Assembly (NCBI RefSeq): GCF_004792665.1
Contig: NZ_SRZX01000001.1
Coordinates: forward strand, 372,001 to 436,000
DNA length: 64,000 nucleotides
Direction of reading: 5' to 3'
Source: Marinobacter orientalis
GTDB lineage: Bacteria > Pseudomonadota > Gammaproteobacteria > Pseudomonadales > Oleiphilaceae
Position numbers and translations under genes: made by a program
The notes under the pieces: generated by a model
What the model was told of the DNA's origin: nothing
The model's input: only the letters and a program-made list of their open reading frames with translations
Database searches by the model: none
Part shown: positions 57,647 through 64,000 of the stretch, piece by piece
Numbering within the stretch: the first letter of the stretch is position 1
Layout of the letters: every line of letters begins with the position of its first letter

Positions 57647-58843
57647 ATGTTCAGAATGACCCGCTACATCAAGAGCCTGATGAACCCGGCTCCGGTGCGC
57701 CCGGTCCCTAAACCGGCCGGCCCGGTGGTGATCTGGAATCTTATTCGCCGCTGCAACCTGACCTGCAAGCATTGCTATTCCATCTCCGCCGATGTGGATT
57801 TCAAGGGTGAGCTGAGTACCGATGAAGTCTACACCGTGATGGACGACCTCAAGGCCTTCGGCGTGCCCGTGCTGATTCTGTCCGGTGGCGAGCCGCTGAT
57901 GCGCCCGGATATTTTTGATATTTCCCACCGCGCCAAATCCTTGGGCTTTTATGTGGGCCTTTCCACCAATGGCACACTGATCACCGAGGAAAATATCCAG
58001 CAAATCGCTGACGCAGGTTATGACTACGTGGGCATCAGCATCGACGGCCTGGAGCAGACCCACGACGAATTCCGCCAGAAAAAGGGCGCCTTCGCAGCGT
58101 CCATGAAGGCGGTGGAACTCTGCAAGAGAGCGGGCATCAAGGTTGGTCTTCGATTCACCCTCACCCAGGACAACTTCCCCCAGTTGCCGGACATGCTCAG
58201 GCTGCTGGACGAACATGACATCGACAAGTTCTATCTGTCACACCTGAACTATTCCGGCAGGGGGGGCCGCAACCGCAAACGTGATGCCTGGTACGACATG
58301 ACCCGGGATGCCATGAACCTGCTGTTCGATCACTGCCACGATGAACTCCGGCGCGGCATCGAGCGCGAATACGTGACCGGCAACAACGATGCCGATGGTC
58401 CCTTCCTGCTGCAGTGGGCTGCGGAACATTACCCGGACCAGGTTCCGCTTCTGGAACAGCGACTGAAGTACTGGGGAGGCAACTCCTCTGGCGTCAATAT
58501 CTCCAACATCGACAACCTGGGAGAAGTGCACCCGGATACCTTCTGGTGGGACTACAACCTTGGCGACGTCCGCGACAAACCCTTTTCGCGGATCTGGTCA
58601 GAAGCCAGTGATCCGCTGATGACCGGCTTCCGCCGGAGCCCGCGCCCGGTCAAGGGGCGCTGTGCAGACTGCCGGTATCTGGCCATCTGTAATGGCAACA
58701 CCAGAGTCCGGGCCTACAACATTTCCGGTGACTTCTGGGAAGAGGATCCTGGCTGTTACCTCACCAATGAAGAAATCGGCGTGCTCGATATGCCCCGGCG
58801 CGTTGCCGCCCCGGTCATCGAAATTCCGGTTCACAACCTGTAA
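57647..58843 (+). CDS. nirJ: NirJ, radical SAM enzyme of heme d1 synthesis
   Basis: A 398-residue radical SAM protein that replaces propionate side chains on the d1 precursor by oxo groups. The AdoMet cluster motif is C36-NLT-C40-KH-C43, followed by VLILSGGEPLMRPDIF. The C-terminal SPASM-like region has cysteines in GRCADCRYLAICNGNTRVRAYN and EEDPGCYLTNEE for a second cluster. AAGGGGAAG precedes the ATG. Confidence 0.95.
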   Translation: MFRMTRYIKSLMNPAPVRPVPKPAGPVVIWNLIRRCNLTCKHCYSISADVDFKGELSTDEVYTVMDDLKAFGVPVLILSGGEPLMRPDIFDISHRAKSLGFYVGLSTNGTLITEENIQQIADAGYDYVGISIDGLEQTHDEFRQKKGAFAASMKAVELCKRAGIKVGLRFTLTQDNFPQLPDMLRLLDEHDIDKFYLSHLNYSGRGGRNRKRDAWYDMTRDAMNLLFDHCHDELRRGIEREYVTGNNDADGPFLLQWAAEHYPDQVPLLEQRLKYWGGNSSGVNISNIDNLGEVHPDTFWWDYNLGDVRDKPFSRIWSEASDPLMTGFRRSPRPVKGRCADCRYLAICNGNTRVRAYNISGDFWEEDPGCYLTNEEIGVLDMPRRVAAPVIEIPVHNL

Positions 58844-58854
58844 GGACGAGCATC

Positions 58855-59718
58855 ATGACAACCAGCCAAAGGAAGAAGTGCCTGGTGGAATTCCAGTTGG
58901 CGGAACAACCCTTACGGGCCGGTGAGGTCGCCATTGTCGGAGCAGGTCCCGGCGACCCGGGCCTGCTGACCCTGCGTGCACTGATGCTGATACAGCAGGC
59001 CGATGCCATCGTTTATGACCGTCTGGTGTCGCCCCAGATCATGGAACTGGTCAATCCCGGAGCCGACCGCATTCATGTTGGCAAGGCCAGCGGATGCCAC
59101 TACGTGCCCCAGGAAGACACCAATGAGCTGCTGGTACAACTGGCCGTGAAACAGCGCCGGGTGGTCCGTCTCAAGGGCGGCGACCCCTATATTTTCGGCC
59201 GGGGAGGAGAGGAAGCGGAGTTCCTGGTGGATAATCACATCGACTTCCAGGTGGTACCGGGCATCACCTCCGCCGCCGGCTGCGCTTCATACTGCGGCAT
59301 ACCACTGACTCACCGTGATTACTCCCAGAGCGTGACCTTCGTAACCGGCCACCGCAAGGCCGATCAGTCCCTGGAACTGAACTGGCGTGTGCTGGCAGCA
59401 CCGGGCCAGACGCGGGTATTTTATATGGGGCTGCATAACGCCCCCACCATTGTCAGCGAGCTCATCGCCCATGGTGTGCCCGGCGACTGCCCGGCAGCCC
59501 TTGTGGAGAGGGGAACCACCCCGCAACAACACATGGCGGTCACCACACTGGAAAACCTGGAGGCCACCATTCTCAGTGAAGGTTTCCAGCCCCCGACACT
59601 CATTATTGTGGGTGAGGTTGTCAGGCTGGCGGAAAAACTGGCACGGCCCAACGAAGCCGGTTGGTATTCCGGCCAGAATGAATCCGTCGCAGCCATCGCA
59701 GGAGGCCGGGCAGTATGA
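58855..59718 (+). CDS. nirE: NirE, uroporphyrinogen-III C-methyltransferase
   Basis: A 287-residue SUMT that methylates uroporphyrinogen III twice to give precorrin-2, the first step toward siroheme and heme d1. Motifs: VAIVGAGPGDPGLLTLRAL (AdoMet fold start), VYDRLVSPQIM, RLKGGDPYIFGRGGEE, and VPGITSAAGCASYCGIPLTHRD. It has about 20 extra N-terminal residues compared with CobA cores. It overlaps nirN by four bases. Confidence 0.94.
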   Translation: MTTSQRKKCLVEFQLAEQPLRAGEVAIVGAGPGDPGLLTLRALMLIQQADAIVYDRLVSPQIMELVNPGADRIHVGKASGCHYVPQEDTNELLVQLAVKQRRVVRLKGGDPYIFGRGGEEAEFLVDNHIDFQVVPGITSAAGCASYCGIPLTHRDYSQSVTFVTGHRKADQSLELNWRVLAAPGQTRVFYMGLHNAPTIVSELIAHGVPGDCPAALVERGTTPQQHMAVTTLENLEATILSEGFQPPTLIIVGEVVRLAEKLARPNEAGWYSGQNESVAAIAGGRAV

Positions 59719-61211
59719 TGATCCGGAAAGAGCCTCTGTTGATTCTTGCCGTCAGTCTGCTGATTCCTGCTTTCCTGCAAGCCAATCCCGATCCTGAGAC
59801 CGAAGCGCTGTATCAGCAACACTGTGCCAGTTGCCACGGCTCTGACCGCCTTGGCGGCATGGGCCCTGCCCTGCTACCGGACAACCTTTCCCGGCTCAAA
59901 AAACCCCAGGCCGTAGACGCCATCGGGGACGGCCGGCCAGCAACCCAGATGCCCGCCTTTGCCGGTATTCTTGAGCCGGAATCGATCACTGCGCTGGCAG
60001 ACTACATTTACCGGCCCCCTGCCAGCACACCGACGTGGGGACAGGCCGAAATCCTCGACAGTCATTTATTACCCCACCCGCATGGCACCTTGCCCGATGA
60101 GCCGGTGTACCAGGCCGACATGATGAACCTGTTCCTGGTAGTGGAAATCGGTGACCATCACGTCACTCTTCTCGACGGCGACGAAATGGAACCCATCCAC
60201 CGCTTTGCGAGTCGCTATGCCCTGCACGGCGGCCCGAAATACAGTCCCGACGGTCGTTATGTCTACTTTGGCTCACGGGACGGCTGGATCACCAAATACG
60301 ATCTGTACAACCTGAAAGTGGTGGCAGAAGTGCGTGCCGGCATCAACATGCGCAACATCGCCGTCTCCGCCGACGGCAACTACGTTATGGCCGCCAACTA
60401 TCTGCCTCATACTCTGGTGATGTTTGACGCCACCAATCTCGAACTCATGGACATCATCCCGGTGGAAAACGATGCCGGCGACAGCTCCCGGGTCAGCGCT
60501 GTTTATGCAGCACCACCCCGTGACAGCTTTATTGCCGCCCTCAAGGACATCCCGGAGGCGTGGGAAATCACCGTGGAAGATGGTGAGCCCGGCATCCGCC
60601 GGATGCAGACCGACACCTGGCTCGACGATTTCTTCTTTGACCCCGGCTATGACCACCTGATTGGCGCTGCCAGAGACGGCAAGCACGGCCTGGTCATCAA
60701 CCTGGACACCGGCAAAACCGTCGCCGACCTGCCACTTCCCGGCATGCCACACCTGGGCTCCGGTATCACCTGGGAGCACCAGGGGCGCCGTGTCATGGCT
60801 ACGCCCCATTTCCGCACCGGCGCGGTTTCCATCATCGACATGGACAACTGGGAAGTCATCAAGACCCTTGAAACCGAGGGGCCCGGCTTCTTCATGCGCA
60901 GCCACGAAAATTCCCGCTATGCCTGGGTTGACGTGTTCTTCGGTCCCAACAGGGACAAGGTCCACGTTATCGACAAGCAGACCCTGGAAATCGTCAAAAC
61001 CCTGCAGCCGGCTCCGGGCAAAGTTGCTGCCCATGTCGAATTCGACCGCTATGGTGAAAAGTTGCTGCTGAGTGTCTGGGATAAGGACGGGGCTGTGATT
61101 GTGTATGACGCCGATACTCTGGAGAAGGAAAAGCGCATCCCGATGAACAAACCGTCCGGCAAATACAACGTCTGGAACAAGATCAATTACGAGGAAGGGA
61201 CCAGTCACTGA
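59715..61211 (+). CDS. nirN: NirN, c-type cytochrome with d1 propeller
   Basis: A 498-residue periplasmic relative of NirS that acts late in heme d1 maturation (dehydrogenation and delivery to NirS). The signal peptide ends near LQANPDP; the heme c site is C37-AS-C40-H41 (HCASCHGSDRLGGMGPALLP). The d1-type propeller runs from about residue 125 (MMNLFLVVEIGDHHVTLLDG, GPKYSPDGRYVYFGSRDGW). It ends the nir operon, 44 bases before the second long inverted repeat. Confidence 0.93.
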   Translation: MMIRKEPLLILAVSLLIPAFLQANPDPETEALYQQHCASCHGSDRLGGMGPALLPDNLSRLKKPQAVDAIGDGRPATQMPAFAGILEPESITALADYIYRPPASTPTWGQAEILDSHLLPHPHGTLPDEPVYQADMMNLFLVVEIGDHHVTLLDGDEMEPIHRFASRYALHGGPKYSPDGRYVYFGSRDGWITKYDLYNLKVVAEVRAGINMRNIAVSADGNYVMAANYLPHTLVMFDATNLELMDIIPVENDAGDSSRVSAVYAAPPRDSFIAALKDIPEAWEITVEDGEPGIRRMQTDTWLDDFFFDPGYDHLIGAARDGKHGLVINLDTGKTVADLPLPGMPHLGSGITWEHQGRRVMATPHFRTGAVSIIDMDNWEVIKTLETEGPGFFMRSHENSRYAWVDVFFGPNRDKVHVIDKQTLEIVKTLQPAPGKVAAHVEFDRYGEKLLLSVWDKDGAVIVYDADTLEKEKRIPMNKPSGKYNVWNKINYEEGTSH

Positions 61212-61254
61212 GGAGCTGGCCTCCAAAACCTTCACAGTCCACCTGAGATTGGGA

Positions 61255-61363
61255 CCGGGCGTGGGGGTGTCTTCCGAAACACGCTCCTTCGGCACGTCCA
61301 TGTGACGCTTGAGCTCCGCCATCCATGGCTCCGCACAGTTTCGGAAGACACCCCCACGCCCGG
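61255..61363. repeat. Long inverted repeat, copy 2 (REP/BIME-like, possible terminator)
   Basis: Two perfect 26-base inverted arms (61255-61280 and 61338-61363) flank a core that holds the reverse complement of the copy 1 core (GCTCCGCCATCCATGGCTCC at 61312-61331). It follows nirN directly and could terminate the nir operon. The arms differ in sequence from those of copy 1, although the core is shared. Confidence 0.85.
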
Positions 61364-61457
61364 CCCTTCCGCTAACCCTCTGCGTTAATCGATTCAGTGA
61401 AAAAGGCTTAATGATTTAAGTCATTTCAGAAGATGCTTTTTTGATACCATAATTGAG

Positions 61458-61471
61458 CTGACACTCATCAA
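61458..61471 (+). promoter_or_regulatory. FNR/DNR-type box at the Crp/Fnr-like gene
   Basis: CTGACactcATCAA, only 13 bases before the gene's ATG. Activation from here would start transcription inside the gene, so it is either a repressor site or a sign that the start lies further in. A separate palindrome AATGA-tttaag-TCATT is at 61410-61425. Confidence 0.5.
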
Positions 61472-61483
61472 CGGGTCAATGCC

Positions 61484-62191
61484 ATGAACAGCATCCTAAG
61501 GCCAAACGTATCCTCTGCCCCATGCATGCTGGGTGATAACAATCCGGACATTATCGCGCAAGATGCTGCGCCTGAGTCAACGGCTCTGCTGAACGGGCTG
61601 AGCCGGGTTTTCGGTATTCGTCTGGCAGGGCACGAAAATGATCCGGACGCACGGTTTCTTGCGGACCTTACGCGGCTATTTCACCAGTGCAGGGTTGATG
61701 CGGAAACCACGATGGAGAAACACGACAACCCTTGGGCCAATATTTACCTGATCCAGTACGGCATTTTGCGGCTGTTCCGGGAGGCACCCAGTGGCAAAGT
61801 CGCGGTGCACCACTTCTTTTCCGAGGGTGATATGGTCTGGCCCGTCTTCGGCCGCAGCCGTACTGTGCGAAACACTCTCTGTCTAACCAGCGTAACCCCT
61901 GTCACTGCCTGGGTAGCTGACTTTTCCGCCTTCCGTTCCGCGATACAGTCTCATGATGACGGGCTCTGGCCCAGGTTCGCCCTGGTCCTGACCGAAGAAA
62001 TGGCGGAGCTGACCAGTATGAGGGAATTCCGGAAACAGACCATGTCCGCCCGGGAACGATACCTGTTGCTGCTGGAGGAGTATCCGGAGCTGGTCAAACG
62101 TGTGCCGGATAACCAGCTGGCTTCCTGGCTGGGAGTAGTGCCTGCAACCTTTTCCCGGCTGAAAACAGGCACTCTGGCGAGCCGGACGTAG
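61484..62191 (+). CDS. Crp/Fnr-superfamily regulator
   Basis: A 235-residue protein with an N-terminal cyclic-nucleotide-binding-like domain (WANIYLIQYGILRLFREAPSGKVAVHHFFSEGDMVWPVFG), a dimer helix and a C-terminal helix-turn-helix (PDNQLASWLGVVPATFSRLKTG). The recognition helix lacks the E-xx-SR motif of FNR and DNR, so it may not read TTGAT-type boxes. No FNR-type cysteine set is present. It lies just after the nir operon and could be a denitrification regulator of another branch. The start has only a weak ribosome site; an ATG at 61526 is possible. Confidence 0.8.
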   Translation: MNSILRPNVSSAPCMLGDNNPDIIAQDAAPESTALLNGLSRVFGIRLAGHENDPDARFLADLTRLFHQCRVDAETTMEKHDNPWANIYLIQYGILRLFREAPSGKVAVHHFFSEGDMVWPVFGRSRTVRNTLCLTSVTPVTAWVADFSAFRSAIQSHDDGLWPRFALVLTEEMAELTSMREFRKQTMSARERYLLLLEEYPELVKRVPDNQLASWLGVVPATFSRLKTGTLASRT

Positions 62192-62235
62192 TTTCTGCCC
62201 CAAAAACGCTCAACGCTCAATCAGTTCCGCAAATA

Positions 62236-62835
62236 TCAGCCGTGCAGTTTAACGGCAAGCTCTGCCACATGCCTGCCCTGATAGCGGGCAATGTTCAGCT
62301 CTTTCTCACTGGGCTGGCGGGAGCCATCGCCACCGGCAATGGTCGACGCACCATAGGGTGTTCCACCGTTCATCTCTGACACATCAAAGAAATCCGCAAT
62401 ACCATACCCAAGAGGCACGATGACCATGCCGTGGTGGGCGAGCGTGGTCCAGAACGAGCTGATGGTGTGCTCCTGGCCGCCGCCGGTTCCGGTTGAGGTG
62501 AACACACTGGCAAGCTTGCTGTGGAGTTTTCCCTCCGCCCAGAGGCCGCCAGTCTGGTCCAGGAAGGTACGCATCTGGCCGGACATGTTGCCGAACCGTG
62601 TTGGTGTTCCGAAGATGATGGCGTCATATTCCGGCAGTTCTTGGGGGTCTGCTACCGGAGCGGACTGGTCGGATTTGCCTCCGGCGGCCCGGAATGCCTG
62701 GTCAGACATGGTTTCGGGAACACGCTTGACCGTCACTTCAGCGCCGGAAACACTCCTTGCGCCTTCGGCGACAGTGTCAGCCATGGTTTCGATGTGCCCG
62801 TACATGGAGTAATAGAGAACAAGTACCTTTGCCAT
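62236..62835 (-). CDS. wrbA: WrbA-type NAD(P)H:quinone oxidoreductase
   Basis: A 199-residue flavodoxin-like enzyme that makes two-electron reductions of quinones, protecting against redox stress. The FMN site begins [41 protein letters not shown] and [25 protein letters not shown] are WrbA signatures. It converges on the Crp-like gene and diverges from the trhA-like gene. Confidence 0.95.
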   Translation of the reverse strand: MAKVLVLYYSMYGHIETMADTVAEGARSVSGAEVTVKRVPETMSDQAFRAAGGKSDQSAPVADPQELPEYDAIIFGTPTRFGNMSGQMRTFLDQTGGLWAEGKLHSKLASVFTSTGTGGGQEHTISSFWTTLAHHGMVIVPLGYGIADFFDVSEMNGGTPYGASTIAGGDGSRQPSEKELNIARYQGRHVAELAVKLHG

Positions 62836-62972
62836 AATGTAGAGCCCTGCCAGTTGCAGTTGATGAATGGGAATAGCCTACTCGCTGGGCAGACATCGAA
62901 AAACCGGAAGATTTCATCAGGGTTGTTCAGAATTTCTGACCGTTGTCGTGGCCGCGTCACAATTATGTCATT

Positions 62973-62988
62973 GCGTACACATGTACGC
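62973..62988. promoter_or_regulatory. Palindrome upstream of the TrhA-like gene
   Basis: GCGTACA-ca-TGTACGC, a perfect 7-base inverted repeat ending 17 bases before the likely ATG. It is a typical size for a dimeric repressor operator, but no candidate repressor is encoded next to it. Confidence 0.4.
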
Positions 62989-63005
62989 TGAAGTACCTTG
63001 ATCCC

Positions 63006-63695
63006 ATGACTGAACTGGAAACGACATCGATGAATGCTGCCGGCCCTGCCACGGAATCCATTCACTACCGCATAGAGGAATGGCTCAACAGTGCCACCCA
63101 CGGGCTGGGTGCCATCCTCAGTGTTATCGGCACAGCTGTCCTGGTTATTGCCGCCAGTCAGCTGGGAGATGCCTGGAAGATTGTAAGCTTCAGCATTTTC
63201 GGTGCCTCTCTGATACTGCTTTATCTGACATCGGCGCTTTACCACGGCATCCGCCATCCACGGCTACGAGCTCTTTTCAAAACACTGGACCATTGCGCCA
63301 TATTCCTGCTCATCGCCGGCAGCTATACACCTTTTCTGCTGGTTAACATGCGCGGCTCCACGGGTTGGACGCTGTTCGTCATTATCTGGTCACTGGCCGT
63401 TACCGGGGTAGTGCTCAAGATCATCTTCCAAAACCGCTTCAGGCTCGCTCGCGTGGGCATCTACATGGCAATGGGCTGGCTGATCACCTTCGCCTCATCC
63501 GATCTTGTGGCCAGCCTGAGCGAGACTGCCCTGTACCTGACCATCGCCGGCGGCGTGGTTTACACCACCGGAGTGATTTTTTACCTGGCTGACCGCATCC
63601 CCTATATGCATGCGGTCTGGCACCTGTTTGTAATCGCCGGCAGTGCCCTCCACTTCAGTGCCGTCTACTACGGGGTGCTTCCCTACACGGTCTGA
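63006..63695 (+). CDS. trhA: TrhA/hemolysin III family membrane protein
   Basis: A 229-residue seven-segment protein of the hemolysin III/YqfA (PAQR-like) family, linked in E. coli to membrane energy and lipid homeostasis. Family marks are EEWLNSATHGLGAILSVIG, SALYHGIRHPRLRALFKTLDHCAIFLLIAGSYTPF with the metal-type His and Asp, and AVWHLFVIAGSALHFSAV near the end. The start could also be the ATG at 63030; neither has a strong ribosome site. Confidence 0.88.
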   Translation: MTELETTSMNAAGPATESIHYRIEEWLNSATHGLGAILSVIGTAVLVIAASQLGDAWKIVSFSIFGASLILLYLTSALYHGIRHPRLRALFKTLDHCAIFLLIAGSYTPFLLVNMRGSTGWTLFVIIWSLAVTGVVLKIIFQNRFRLARVGIYMAMGWLITFASSDLVASLSETALYLTIAGGVVYTTGVIFYLADRIPYMHAVWHLFVIAGSALHFSAVYYGVLPYTV

Positions 63696-63747
63696 TCACC
63701 GCGCACAGGCGGTGAGCAACCGAGATGCTGCCGTCAATATCCGCTTA

Positions 63748-64000
63748 ATGGCTCAAGCAATGGCAAAACCGTTCCACTCTTTCTGGCTGTTTTTCCCCGC
63801 GGCGGCAATATGGGCAATCATGGTTGTGCCCTTGTCCATTCATGCGGTGTTATCAGGCTCCGGGTGGCCGCCCGGCCTTCTGGGCCCGGGCCACGGCCAT
63901 GAGCTGATTTTCGGATTTGCCCTGGCGCTGATCGCTGGTTATACCCTCGGCCCCCAACCCTGGAGGGTGCTTGCGCCTTTGTTTCTGCTGTGGCTGGTCG
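63748..64000 (+). CDS. NnrS family protein, N-terminal part (cut by window end)
   Basis: The first 84 codons of a polytopic membrane protein. The start reads MAQAMAKPFHSFWLFFPAAA and continues with GPGHGHELIFGFALALIAGY, whose HE-(I/L)-x-FG motif is the signature of NnrS, a heme- and copper-containing protein protective under NO stress. It fits the denitrification surroundings. The rest lies beyond the window. Confidence 0.8.
   Translation, partial: MAQAMAKPFHSFWLFFPAAAIWAIMVVPLSIHAVLSGSGWPPGLLGPGHGHELIFGFALALIAGYTLGPQPWRVLAPLFLLWLV

Overview
The window looks like the chromosome of a marine, halotolerant, denitrifying gammaproteobacterium, most likely Marinobacter or a close relative. This is an inference from gene content: ectoine hydroxylase, a BCCT osmolyte carrier, cd1-type denitrification genes and a large copper island. 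I see no rRNA, tRNA, CRISPR array, integrase or intact insertion sequence.

Layout. (1) 1-10.5 kb is housekeeping and osmotic functions: a BrkB-type membrane protein, FtsH, a FadJ/FadI-like beta-oxidation pair, ectD, a glutathione S-transferase, and a BCCT transporter overlapped by a universal stress protein. (2) 10.5-34 kb is an almost wholly minus-strand metal island. It holds a Met-rich secreted protein, decayed RND-efflux remnants, a YVTN beta-propeller and a plus-strand ATP-grasp-like gene. A complex I-like gene set follows (nuoA, a NuoB/NuoD-like fusion, nuoHJKLMN), then a cytochrome b5-like protein and a ferric-reductase-like flavoprotein. The rest is DUF302, a permease, a copper P-type ATPase, small unknowns, CopB, CopA and a CopI-like cupredoxin, ending at the plus-strand copRS regulators. 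(3) 36-43 kb carries a copper amine oxidase, a porin, an aldehyde dehydrogenase and a FeaR-like AraC regulator (probable amine catabolism), then a ferritin-like protein and an AEC carrier. (4) 44.5-61.2 kb is NO and nitrite reduction: norCB, a 4Fe-4S membrane protein, norD and norEF on plus; nirC, nirF, an orphan PhnD-like binding protein, norQ/nirQ and a small membrane protein on minus; nirSDLGHJEN on plus. (5) 61.4-64 kb has a Crp/Fnr-like regulator, WrbA, a TrhA/hemolysin III protein and the start of an NnrS gene.

Most notable system. The complex I-like cluster (14289-22805) has all membrane-arm subunits but no NuoC, E, F, G or I. NuoB and NuoD are replaced by one fused protein. Its NuoB part has lost most N2 cluster cysteines, its NuoD part has lost the GPxHP histidine, and between them sit a YxCPMHP heavy-metal-binding module and a His-rich stretch of roughly 80 residues. 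It lies inside copper-resistance genes, next to a possible membrane electron-input pair. It may be an undescribed metal-linked proton or cation pump.

Regulation. Five direct repeats of the form TTTCAG-N5-ATTCAG lie upstream of the Met-rich gene, the propeller gene, the 118-aa unknown, copI and copR, each about 10 bases before a -10-like hexamer. They read as one CopR regulon. FNR/DNR-type 14-mers lie before norC, between nirC and nirS, and beside the Crp-like gene. Two related long inverted repeats bracket the 50.2-61.2 kb nir block.
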